From the NCBI RefSeq assembly GCF_008693065.1, contig NZ_VXKH01000007.1, positions 1-52,720 on the forward strand: a stretch of 52,720 nucleotides of DNA, in the 5' to 3' direction. This DNA comes from Corynebacterium tuscaniense (lineage in GTDB: Bacteria; Actinomycetota; Actinomycetes; Mycobacteriales; Mycobacteriaceae). Of the stretch, positions 18,801 to 27,089 are shown one piece after another. The notes beneath the pieces are model-generated. The model had not been told where the DNA came from. It worked only from the letters and a program-made list of their open reading frames with translations, and searched no databases. Numbering within the stretch: position 1 is the first letter of the stretch; the number at the start of each line of letters is the position of its first letter. The position numbers and the translations under genes were made by a program.

Positions 18801-21800
18801 TATACCGGCCACGCATCCCCGTTGTAGTAGGAGATGGTGTACCCCTCCGGCAGAGTTACTTCGCGTGTGGGATCGTAGGTGTTCGCAAAATTGGAGTTAC
18901 GGCCCTGAGGAATGCCAACGTCACCGACATGCGGGAATACGTCGTAAGCAACAAGGCCGGAACGGGGGCGCTCTGTGCCGTTTGTAAGGCGGAAGCGGTA
19001 GTCAATTTTGGCTCCCGGCAACGTGGTTACTGAATTTGTCCACGCACCAACCGTGCCGTCCGCCGCGTGCTCCCTAATCTGTTTGGTGATTTCCATGGCA
19101 GCTGCCGGAGTGAATGCTGCTTCCCGCTGTGCTTGGGACCATTTATCGTCGCCAAGCCGCTTGTCAGTAACCGCATTATTAAGCCCCGTGTTCGTTGCCT
19201 TGACAAAGACATCGTTTCTCAACCTGTCTTGCCCCAGCAAATTGATCCTGCCCTTAATCCACCCTGCCGTCATCCTTTCTTGAGGCCGGGCTTGGTCAGG
19301 AGATGCAGAGGTAGCGCGGAAAATTACAGCGGCCTGACCGCTATCGCGGTAGTTATCCACCACTTCGTAGCGTGCACCTGGCAAACGCGAGAATTCCGCC
19401 GTCATCGTGATGTCGTACACATCAAGTCCAGGGGGAAGCAGGTCCACAACCACTATGTCTGTGATCGTCTCCCCAAAACTCTCATTCGGGGTGAAGCCAA
19501 CCGTGTATTCCAAAAAGTCACCAGTGATGAGGTTGTCAACGGGCTTGCCTTCCGCATTGACTGCCTTTTGGGTCTTGAAAGCCGTGATTTTCTGATCATG
19601 AGGCTTCACCGTTTTGCGTGCTGTGACATTGACGGTCGGCACATCTTTTGCCTGCAATGACGCACGGTTTTCAAATACTCGTGCTTTGGATTCATCACCA
19701 ATAGGCGCATCCGGATCTTTAAGCCGCGTCGACACACTGATTCTGCCCTGCAGGCCTTCCGGAACAGGGTCCTTGACCTCAAACCGGATCTTGGCTGCCT
19801 TGAGGACCTTATTGCGCTCGTAGGTGATTGTCCGGTTGTTGGCCGAATCCACAATATCGGATTGGAGCTCTGCGCCCGTATCGTCGAGGACCCGGACAGT
19901 CACGGTGCCAAGGTTCACCGGCACGGTGACCGAGTCGTAGTACATCCGCTGATCCAACCCATGATCTGTGAAGACCACACCGCTCATTGCAGAAGGCATC
20001 TCATAAACAATTGACCAGGGGAAGACTCCTCCACGCTCACGCGCGTTGTCGTAGAAATAATTGTTTCTGGCGTCGCCGTGGTTACCTGTAGGGATCTTGG
20101 CCAAAATCTCACCTGGAGGCGGGACACTACGGCCGAAAAAGTTCCTGTGCGTTGCTGTGGTGGCAAGGTGCCGCTCCGTGTCCGGCTTGCCGGTAGGAGT
20201 CATGATCGCCGAGGCGTTGAGAGAGAACTTCTCATTCTCAACTGCCCCTGGGTAGCCCAGGGTCAGTGGCTTGCAGATGTTCGCACGACCGTCACCGTTG
20301 TGCCCCGTGTACACGAGCTGCTTACCATCAGAAGACAGCACCCAACCAGGGTTTTTCTCTGGATCAAACTCAGCCAGTCGCCGCGGATTGTCCGGATCAT
20401 AATTGGCCGACTTCGGGTGAACAAGGTATTCCGGCAGTGGAACAGTGAGCTGGTAGTCGCCGACGTTTCGCTGCAGTCCACTGACACAGATGTTGTAATC
20501 CAACGTGTTTTTCACTGGGCGTTGCGGATCATTGTCCGCAACATAGGTCACCGGATTATTCGGGTCATCCTTGTTCACAGCTTGGTCATAATCACTGATT
20601 TCACCCGTGGACGTATCCTCTCCCGGCACCGAGATGGTTTCTCGCGGCTGGCTGTAGTAGCCCTGAAAAGACTCAACGTTGCTTTCGGCAATGCCCACGT
20701 TGTTCTCATCAGTGATCGTGGCTTGAAGCGGGTAATCGGTGTTCGCCGCTGTCGGCCCCGGGTAGAACTTCAGACGGAATGGGATGGTCAGTGTTTGGCC
20801 TGGTGAGAGAGACTTGATGACAAAAGAGACCATCGAGCCCTCTTTTTTAATCGTGCTTCGGTCAATCCCAAGGTTGTACGCTGTGATGTCGAAGTTCTCA
20901 ACGTCGTAGACCTCGGGATCGAAGTGCACGAACACACGGACATTCCTCAAAGTGTCAGTCGCGTTTCCGGTTCTGTCGACCTTGATGCTGCCCGTCATGT
21001 CCTTACCAATGTAGTAAGGGTCCTTGTTGTTCAGATTGAGTGAAATGTTCGTATTGCTGGGCAATTGATCTGCTGGAATCTTCTTGTACACAAGAACAAT
21101 TTCTTGTTCCGCATCAGGCCCCAAAACTTGGGAAACCGCCGGTGGCGCCTCATACCCGTAAATGCCTGGTGGCTGGTAGTTGAAAAGGGTTCTCGTGCTT
21201 GTTTCCCTGACGTCCTCTTTCGGCCCAATCGGGTTACCGCTCTCATCAACGAAACGGACGGTCACCTTCATCGGGTTGATTGTGACCCCGTCGGGCACCT
21301 TCAACCCTTCGGGCGTGACACGATCCGGTGTGTACAGGGTGACCGGAAGAGGAAGCTTTGAAAATATCAGCGTGTCCAGAAAATTCTGGGTTAAATTCTC
21401 TGAGGGAATCTCAAATGACAGGTCACTCAAACCCGGTACTGCGCTTGGTGCAACATCAAAAGTTCCGCTCCCAAACCGCTTCACTTTGCCCCAAGATTTC
21501 GGAAGTGATGTGAGCTCAGTATTTTGGAATATCCCTCCGTCGATGGATTCAACCTCTCCCCATGAATCAGGGATGATCTTCAACGGATTATTGCGGAAGG
21601 TGCCATAGCGAAGCTCTTGAATTTTGCCCCATGAAACAGGTAGCCGTTCAATGTTGTTGTCCGCGAAGGCCCAACCGTCAAGGGTCACTATCTCACCCCA
21701 CGACTCCGGTACCGCCGCGATCCTATTCTTGAAAAAGGCATTGCCACCAATTTTCTTGATGCCTTCCCAGGATGCGGGCAATTCGGTCAAATCATTGTTC

Positions 21801-24208
21801 TCAAACGTTCGACTTCCAATCTCCATGAGCTGCTCCCACGAATCTGGGATTTTTATTAGTCGGTTGGAAACAAAAATGCCTTCATTCAACTTTTCCAGCT
21901 GGCCCCATGACTCCGGGATCTCAGTAATTTGGTTGTACCCGAATGCGTATCTCCCAATTTCTTTCACATTTTCCCAGCTGGGGGGCACATGCGCAATGTC
22001 ATTTTTATGGAAGGCCGAATCTCCAATTCGGGTGATACCACCCCACGATGCAGGAATTTCCTTGAGCTTGTTATTCCGAAATAGGTTGCTGGGTATCACG
22101 GATAACTGGCCCCAGCTATCCGGGATACTTTCAATCTCGTTATTTTCAAACGCCCCACTGCCGAGACTCGTCACCTTGCCCCACGATTTCGGAAGAGCAT
22201 TGATTTTATTTGTTTGCTCCTTATACCGATCACTCGAGAAAGCTTCGCTTCCAATTCCAGTGACATTCCCCCACGATTCAGGCAGCTCTGTGAGCGCATT
22301 TTCCTTGAATGCCCTACTCCCGATCGATCTCACATTGCCCCACGACTGCGGAAGCGATTCGATCTTGTTTCCCATGAACACGGCCCCAGGAAGGACGGTA
22401 ATCTTTCCCCAGGAGTCAGGCAAACGGGTGAGTTGGTTGTTGCGGAACACATCATAGTCCAGTTGCTCAACATCCCCCCATGACGCGGGAAGTTCCGCAA
22501 TCTCGGAGTTTGAGAAGGCACCCTGGTAGATCAATTTGACCCCGCCCCAATCATCCGGGAGCTTCGAGAGACTTGTATCCGCAAACGCGAAATTATCGAT
22601 CCGCCTCACATTTTGCCATCCCCCCTCAATCGATGTGATCGGCGTCTTGTAAAAGGCCCGGTTGCCGATGCCTGTTACGGGCGACCCCTCAGTGGTCACC
22701 GGAGGAATCCACAACGTTGTATTCCCCGCAGCCAGCTTTGCCTTACCACTCTCACTAAAACCTGTTACATGGCCGTCTTTGGTGTAAACAAAGTCCTTGA
22801 CCTGCCAGCCTCCACCGAATTCATACTCGCCCCAGTCTGCTCCAACGAAGACGGGCACGGTCTCTACAGTCTCATTCCCCTCATCATCAACAACGGAAAA
22901 CACTGCTTCATATAGCCCAGTGGTTTTGGTATCAATTGCGCTTCCGTCTACCTGGATCTTGTTGGTGATGTCCTTCCCATCATGGCTGCGCGCCGATACT
23001 CCCCGCTTGAGGCGCTCCGAGGTCACTTCTTCCCCGTTGTTCAGCCTGATCCCATCTTTCGGGAAGGTGAACACTGGCTTGTTATCCACCTTTGTGTACT
23101 TCGCCTCAATGACGTAGCCATCCTTATCCGGCGTGAACGTGATCGACTCGGTGTCGAGTTTGTATCCGGATACCTGGCGTGGTGTGTGAGTGGCTTCCTT
23201 TCCGCGCTGGAACTTCGGTCCTGGCGCAGCCAGATCGTCACCCAACGTTTCATCAGGCAGAATCTGCGCACCTTTGTCATCGATGTAACGGACAATCACC
23301 TTCACAGGGTCAACTATCTGCCCGAAGCCTGACTCATACTCAGCCGTTTTAATCGAGCTATCAAGCTGAGCACCTTCCGGGGTGGTCAGCTTCACCCACG
23401 CATTGTTCTCCTTGAACACACCGCTGCCCAAGGACGTATTCTCCCCCAGCTTCGCCTCACGCAGATCGTTGGTGGAAAGGGCATCATCCCCAACTTTGCC
23501 CACCTTGTTCAGGTCAACGGTGCCTTTCAAACGGTTGTTAATAAAGGCGCGCTCCGCCAAATCAACAGTTTCACCTGCCGGAGGATTCAGCTTTAGCGAC
23601 GCGATTTCGTTATCACGAAAAGCATCCTTAGCCACCACAGTCGTGCCAGAAAGCTTAAGGTCCTTGATCTTGTTCTGGGCAAAAGCGTTCTCACCAATCT
23701 CCTTGGCGGGAACCTTCAACTCACCGCTGATCTCATTGCCCTGAAACGCGGCATCACCAATCACATCCAGCTCGAGCCCATCGGCGAACTCAAGTGTCTT
23801 CACACCCGCATTCCGGAAGGCACGTGGACCAATGCCAACCACCTTCTTGCCATCAATCTCGGCCGGAATCGTCAACGCACCACCAACGAGCGTCACCCCA
23901 CCAAGACCAGTGATGGTCACACCACCCGCTGCCTCCTCAACCGCAAACCCGTTACCTGCTGCCGGTGCGCGCAACGGCGCCACAGGAGCAGGGGCCGCAG
24001 GCATAACAGGAGCCGGCGCTGCAGGCTCATCCGGTGAAGACGCTGGAGACTCAGCGGAAGCACTCGGGGCGGACGATGCCGGGGAGACGTCGATAAGCGA
24101 AGCTCCCGCACCGTCTTCAGCCTGACTGGGCACACTCGCCCCACTCACCAAAATCACACTTGCCGCAGTAACAGCAGCGATACGCTTGGCACGATTAAAG
24201 AGTTTCAT
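15893..24208 (-). CDS. Giant LPATG-anchored leucine-rich-repeat adhesin, probable pilus tip/shaft protein
   Basis: 2771 residues, sortase substrate. Signal peptide 1-31, Ala/Pro-rich linker to about 85, a BspA-like leucine-rich block (90-290), a MucBP-like domain (about 296-376), and a bacterial Ig-like domain to about 455. Then come about 16 tandem repeats of about 23 residues with consensus IG..AF..N.I..LP.SWG.V (about 470-925). A second MucBP-like domain follows (about 979-1043), then long beta-domains including a two-Cys region (NICVSGLQ, ANICKPLTL). About six SpaA/Cna-B-like modules with E-box-like motifs (for example VETEAPQGY) lie at about 1906-2580. The end is LPATG (2736-2740), a hydrophobic helix and the ARRAVRREA tail. 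No vWA/MIDAS domain was seen, unlike the SpaC-type tip pilins of C. diphtheriae. The ATG overlaps the sortase gene by 14 bp, so the two are coupled. Confidence 0.85.
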   Translation of the reverse strand: MKLFNRAKRIAAVTAASVILVSGASVPSQAEDGAGASLIDVSPASSAPSASAESPASSPDEPAAPAPVMPAAPAPVAPLRAPAAGNGFAVEEAAGGVTITGLGGVTLVGGALTIPAEIDGKKVVGIGPRAFRNAGVKTLEFADGLELDVIGDAAFQGNEISGELKVPAKEIGENAFAQNKIKDLKLSGTTVVAKDAFRDNEIASLKLNPPAGETVDLAERAFINNRLKGTVDLNKVGKVGDDALSTNDLREAKLGENTSLGSGVFKENNAWVKLTTPEGAQLDSSIKTAEYESGFGQIVDPVKVIVRYIDDKGAQILPDETLGDDLAAPGPKFQRGKEATHTPRQVSGYKLDTESITFTPDKDGYVIEAKYTKVDNKPVFTFPKDGIRLNNGEEVTSERLKRGVSARSHDGKDITNKIQVDGSAIDTKTTGLYEAVFSVVDDEGNETVETVPVFVGADWGEYEFGGGWQVKDFVYTKDGHVTGFSESGKAKLAAGNTTLWIPPVTTEGSPVTGIGNRAFYKTPITSIEGGWQNVRRIDNFAFADTSLSKLPDDWGGVKLIYQGAFSNSEIAELPASWGDVEQLDYDVFRNNQLTRLPDSWGKITVLPGAVFMGNKIESLPQSWGNVRSIGSRAFKENALTELPESWGNVTGIGSEAFSSDRYKEQTNKINALPKSWGKVTSLGSGAFENNEIESIPDSWGQLSVIPSNLFRNNKLKEIPASWGGITRIGDSAFHKNDIAHVPPSWENVKEIGRYAFGYNQITEIPESWGQLEKLNEGIFVSNRLIKIPDSWEQLMEIGSRTFENNDLTELPASWEGIKKIGGNAFFKNRIAAVPESWGEIVTLDGWAFADNNIERLPVSWGKIQELRYGTFRNNPLKIIPDSWGEVESIDGGIFQNTELTSLPKSWGKVKRFGSGTFDVAPSAVPGLSDLSFEIPSENLTQNFLDTLIFSKLPLPVTLYTPDRVTPEGLKVPDGVTINPMKVTVRFVDESGNPIGPKEDVRETSTRTLFNYQPPGIYGYEAPPAVSQVLGPDAEQEIVLVYKKIPADQLPSNTNISLNLNNKDPYYIGKDMTGSIKVDRTGNATDTLRNVRVFVHFDPEVYDVENFDITAYNLGIDRSTIKKEGSMVSFVIKSLSPGQTLTIPFRLKFYPGPTAANTDYPLQATITDENNVGIAESNVESFQGYYSQPRETISVPGEDTSTGEISDYDQAVNKDDPNNPVTYVADNDPQRPVKNTLDYNICVSGLQRNVGDYQLTVPLPEYLVHPKSANYDPDNPRRLAEFDPEKNPGWVLSSDGKQLVYTGHNGDGRANICKPLTLGYPGAVENEKFSLNASAIMTPTGKPDTERHLATTATHRNFFGRSVPPPGEILAKIPTGNHGDARNNYFYDNARERGGVFPWSIVYEMPSAMSGVVFTDHGLDQRMYYDSVTVPVNLGTVTVRVLDDTGAELQSDIVDSANNRTITYERNKVLKAAKIRFEVKDPVPEGLQGRISVSTRLKDPDAPIGDESKARVFENRASLQAKDVPTVNVTARKTVKPHDQKITAFKTQKAVNAEGKPVDNLITGDFLEYTVGFTPNESFGETITDIVVVDLLPPGLDVYDITMTAEFSRLPGARYEVVDNYRDSGQAAVIFRATSASPDQARPQERMTAGWIKGRINLLGQDRLRNDVFVKATNTGLNNAVTDKRLGDDKWSQAQREAAFTPAAAMEITKQIREHAADGTVGAWTNSVTTLPGAKIDYRFRLTNGTERPRSGLVAYDVFPHVGDVGIPQGRNSNFANTYDPTREVTLPEGYTISYYNGDAWPVYDGSSQDDVENVLAGLAWEPTPSVTTKAVRIEQQPNVELMGGQTIEFILPFNANAERLDAYGNPPQDLVGKAAYNSFFYQDNSQPELLEGNRVSNLLKARPISIEFVKYEKDTKKALAGATFALKDATGTTIATAKSGVDGRVVFPNVAVRVGHRVVEVAAPDGYQVSPQERIITETDLSEGYAKNPAVIELGEFFNELKPPAPEYGRLEFKKLNSAGMPLPGTKFTLSKNDKKYGRLLYEATADGNGRVVFTNVVAGKGYFLQETQPIAPYQPVPNIGGIAIDPNQTTKLGKDFTVPGTGETIDNVIVNDKVQIRLDKRLVNDDRLVDKDGNKRAFGSFQAADGSFLSGSTFQVVEKSTGKVISSVSPYDSEKSLITGLHPNTVYQLRETYVPSRYEEIDWLKDTMFFQISNDGKLLDENGKEFPVQSALYVPNRAATQESVVTVSKVDQKSQPLAGAEFELQRIHKDEADGTTTWIKVGETVTTGSDGVAAFTLAESGRYRVVEKQNPAGYVGDYVSPEFIVQRTVAKTFTYSATNYRIRPTVAKIDYVARGLPDQGAALEVSKKHPGSTAIRRHGAWEVVKYLPGAAFDLREGDKDGAVIQHIETGDDGKAEITVDLDPDKSYVLVETEAPQGYAAAEKPVTFIPATMMQFEPGREKGMFTVYVPNARETGRIVVSKTDMNSGLPLLDGQAEFTAQKVNKVTDGSEKENDIVIDGVRYRPDPDEKAHTKKTSKSGGVATFDKLSHGTWIVRETAAAKDFVVDDAPAIFEVSRNESSHTFVFANQGDPKIKLTKFINGQDANNKLTTVWLAPDADTMDVKFVVENTGKATLRDVTVTDHIEGAQDQYIDEALSHAVFTVKRVDGTVENNVPNSKMVLAPGDKAETTLEGMASPEVNKLHRNDATVVGTWKSPNDVTDADPAHAYRMPVSLPLPATGDQPWLIRLLIFGGLALLLGMAFARRAVRREA

Positions 24209-25145
24209 GAGAGTTGTCCTCGTCCGAAGTGCGTCGACGCTGCTTCAACCCGGAATAAATAATCCAGGCAAGCAGCACCATGAGTAGTACAAAAATGGTG
24301 GCCACAATGGTCATCCATGTCTGCCACGGTCCGACCGCATTCCCCACATCAAGGTCCCGCTGGGGTTCAGCGTCGAGTGGAATACGATGCGCCTCAACGA
24401 TGAGGCGGTGGAAGTTGAGACCGTAAGGTGTGCAGGTGATGAGGAAGATGCGATCCTCCTCAGTGTCACCGACCTGCGGGATGGCATCGATCGTGTCGGG
24501 TGCAACAACCTTGGTGCCCACCACGCGGTACCGCATGATGTCCCCAAGCGTGCTAATGAACACGTCATCGCCCTTTTTAATGTTGATCAGGTTGTCAAAC
24601 ATCGAGGCCGTGGCCAGGCCCGTGTGCGCGGTGATCGTCGTGTTTGTACCGGGTCCACCCACCGGCAATGTTGTTCCGAACAGGTGCCCGGCTCCACGGT
24701 TGAGTGCCTCTGGCCCTGAGCCCTTGTACACCGGCAGGCGAATATCCACATCCGGGATGATCACCTCGGAGAAAGCATCTGTCGACGTGAAGTTCGGCTT
24801 CCCCACCTCAAGGTAGGCAAGGTATTCAGGTGTCGGCTGGAAGTCCATTTCCTCCGGAATACCTGGCTGGACGGGGTTGCGCCGCAATGATTCGTTGTAT
24901 TGCTGGAGCTCCCCCAACAGGAGGTCTCGCCGATGTGATTCCATCTGTGTGACCTCAACGGTCATTTGATCCGCCACGCGGGATGATGCCGCATTGTTGT
25001 GCAGCGTTGACACCACCGGGTACAAAATAGCCGCGATGCCGACAAGGAGCAGGACAACGGCAGCCTTGGTGGAAAAGCGAACGGATTTCTTGTCCGCTTT
25101 CGCTTTTCGACGCCCCGCGTCGACACCTATCACCGTCGTTGTCAC
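24195..25145 (-). CDS. srtC: Class C (pilus) sortase
   Basis: 316 residues. I chose the GTG at 25143-25145, with AAGGA at SD distance. The longer reading overlaps the pilin and is not sortase-like. Topology: N-terminal helix AAVVLLLVGIAAILYPVVS (28-46), sortase beta-barrel, C-terminal helix TIVATIFVLLMVLLAWIIY (279-297). Catalytic triad: His174 (TITAHTG), Cys238 (LITCTPYG), Arg247 (NFHRLIV). The double-membrane topology and the pilin neighbours mark it as a polymerising sortase. I did not see the usual DP(F/W) lid motif. It follows the pilin by 20 bp and overlaps the giant adhesin by 14 bp. Confidence 0.93.
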   Translation of the reverse strand: MTTTVIGVDAGRRKAKADKKSVRFSTKAAVVLLLVGIAAILYPVVSTLHNNAASSRVADQMTVEVTQMESHRRDLLLGELQQYNESLRRNPVQPGIPEEMDFQPTPEYLAYLEVGKPNFTSTDAFSEVIIPDVDIRLPVYKGSGPEALNRGAGHLFGTTLPVGGPGTNTTITAHTGLATASMFDNLINIKKGDDVFISTLGDIMRYRVVGTKVVAPDTIDAIPQVGDTEEDRIFLITCTPYGLNFHRLIVEAHRIPLDAEPQRDLDVGNAVGPWQTWMTIVATIFVLLMVLLAWIIYSGLKQRRRTSDEDNSHETL

Positions 25146-25165
25146 TCGTGTGTCCTTGCCTGCTT

Positions 25166-26782
25166 TTAAGCGTTGGTGCGACGGTTGTTGCGGTACAGCA
25201 CACCCAACGCAGCCAGGACCGCTGCCACACCGCCGAGCACCAGCCACCAGCGGCCCCACTCACCCGTCGACGGAAGCTTGAAGGTGGAGGTGGTGGTGGG
25301 AACGTTCTCAACGCGCTGAACCAAAGTGAACGGCAGGTTTTCCTCACCGATCTTGGTTTCCGGGGTGTTCGTGTTCACCGGGGTCAGGATCGGCTGCGGG
25401 AGGAGTTCGTAACCCTCAGGTGCCTTGGTCTCAAGCAGGCAATAATCGAAGGAGTCAGCCTGCCCCTTGCCGTCAAACCAGTCCTCGAGCTGGATACCAG
25501 TAATGGTGATCTTGCCCTCAGCATCGGTTTCCCACTCAGACTTGCCACCGACAGTCTGCTTTGACTTTTCAATCAACGTGCCTGGCTGGCCAGCAGCGTT
25601 CGCATTGGTGCACTTGTGCAGCTCAAACTTCGCGCCAGCAAGGTTGGTCTCCTTATCGCCTTCCTTGGCAAACTTGGTCACATCGATGCGACCGTACTTG
25701 GACTCAACCTCCGACTTCGGCGTTTTCACCGTGGGCTGGCCGCTATTACCAGTCTCAACTTCCACACCGTTTTTGACGGTGCCTGGTTTGAGGTCTGCTT
25801 TGAGTGTGCCGTCGATAGTGGCAACAACCTGCACGTTGGTCTTCTCGCCAACGTTGTGGCGAAGTTTCAGCAGGCCAGCATCGGTCAGCTTGATAGTAAA
25901 GGTATTGCTTTCCGGATTCGTCACCTCGAAGTCCGCCGCCTCGAGGTCAGCGAGCTTAGTGTCTCCCTCATTGATCTGCACCTTCACGGTTGAGGTGTCC
26001 GGAGTCCACTTGTCACTGTCATAGGTATCAATCAGCTCGTACCTGTCAAAGTACTTATTGTCTTGGGACACGGTATTCGGAACCGGGGGGACACCGCCTT
26101 TGAGCGTGTAGCTGATCGTCTGTCCAGCCTGACGGATATCCTCGTTCTGATCACCCTGGCGGTCGTCCACTTCCTTCGTGGACTTCACTTCTTGGTTCTT
26201 TGGGTAGACGTGAACGTCTTTGTTCCAGGCAGTGCCACCCTCGTTGGTGAAGGGAAGTGCTGTGATGAACGGCGCTGCAGGGGTGTAGGTGCCGGCTGGA
26301 TCGGGGTTCGATTTAGCCAGGTTCTCCTTGATCACATACACACCGATGGGCAGTTCGTCTGTGGCTACGCCACCATCACCAGTGGTAATGGTCTTCACAT
26401 AGTTCGCCTCGGAGGCGTACTCATTCGCCTTCGTCGGGTCCAGCTCGCTGTATTTTTGCCAGCCTTCAATGGTGGACAAGTCGATGTCAGCGCCGCCTTC
26501 TTTCACCCTGTAAATATCAAAGGCGATGCCTTTCAACGGGGTGCCGGCGACATCCTGCTGGACACCGTACTGGTTCGTCCCAACAAAGCCGCCCTTGAGC
26601 TTGTGAATCGTCAGCTTCGCAGTCTCAGTCTTGCTGAGCTGGCTCACCAAACCAGAGTTGACAGCGCCAGCCCCATCCTGCGCTACCGCGAATGGCGTGA
26701 AGCTCAGGGAAGACAGTGCGAACAGGCCAGCGGTGGCGATGGCTAAGCCCTTCCGGGTGATTGTGGTCGTGTGAACGCTCAT
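25166..26782 (-). CDS. Major (shaft) pilin, SpaA/SpaD/SpaH type
   Basis: 538 residues. The ATG at 26780-26782 is chosen because AAGGAG precedes it by 6 bp. Signal peptide about 1-34 (FTPFAVA cut before QDG). Pilin motif YPKN at 193-196, whose Lys195 is the expected nucleophile for polymerisation. The C-terminal Cna-B domain (363-490) has the E-box LLETKAPEGY with Glu451, for intramolecular isopeptide formation, and Cys391/Cys448, which could form a disulfide. The cell-wall sorting signal is LPSTG (503-507), then a hydrophobic segment and RNNRRTNA. It is the first gene of the three-gene pilus operon. The sortase should link Lys195 of one subunit to the LPST threonine of the next. Confidence 0.93.
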   Translation of the reverse strand: MSVHTTTITRKGLAIATAGLFALSSLSFTPFAVAQDGAGAVNSGLVSQLSKTETAKLTIHKLKGGFVGTNQYGVQQDVAGTPLKGIAFDIYRVKEGGADIDLSTIEGWQKYSELDPTKANEYASEANYVKTITTGDGGVATDELPIGVYVIKENLAKSNPDPAGTYTPAAPFITALPFTNEGGTAWNKDVHVYPKNQEVKSTKEVDDRQGDQNEDIRQAGQTISYTLKGGVPPVPNTVSQDNKYFDRYELIDTYDSDKWTPDTSTVKVQINEGDTKLADLEAADFEVTNPESNTFTIKLTDAGLLKLRHNVGEKTNVQVVATIDGTLKADLKPGTVKNGVEVETGNSGQPTVKTPKSEVESKYGRIDVTKFAKEGDKETNLAGAKFELHKCTNANAAGQPGTLIEKSKQTVGGKSEWETDAEGKITITGIQLEDWFDGKGQADSFDYCLLETKAPEGYELLPQPILTPVNTNTPETKIGEENLPFTLVQRVENVPTTTSTFKLPSTGEWGRWWLVLGGVAAVLAALGVLYRNNRRTNA

Positions 26783-27006
26783 GGGCGACTCCTTAATCAG
26801 TGCCATGGAAACAAAATAAGTTGCCCTAACGCCTACGCAAGAGGGCAATGGATAACCGCACCCCTCCACGCACCCAGGAAAAACCCAAGGTTCCGAAAGG
26901 GAAGCCACAGGGAAACTTACCGCGTATAGGGTTTCCAAAGCAACTTATATCTATTTTCTTTAGTCTCCACAGCGCTGAAGCCACTGCACTGATGCATTAA
27001 CGACGA
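26783..27006 (-). promoter_or_regulatory. Upstream region of the pilus operon
   Basis: About 225 bp between pilin and rpoC terminator, more AT-rich than its surroundings. TATAAG on the minus strand (26944-26949) is a possible -10, with no clear -35 at 17 bp. No gene is seen here. The low-quality promoter could mean activator-dependent expression, but this is inference. Confidence 0.3.
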
Positions 27007-27052
27007 AAACCCGGCCCTCTCCCCCACTGGTATGGGAGAAAAGACCGGGTTA
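27007..27052 (-). terminator. rpoC terminator
   Basis: Stem AACCCGG (27009-27015) with CCGGGTT (27045-27051) and internal pairing of CTCTCCC with GGGAGA. Read on the minus strand, the stem is followed by TTTTCGTCG. It lies about 40 bp after the rpoC stop. Confidence 0.75.
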
Positions 27053-27089
27053 TTGGTTCGGCGCGGAGTTCGCCGCTAGTGCCTAGCTC

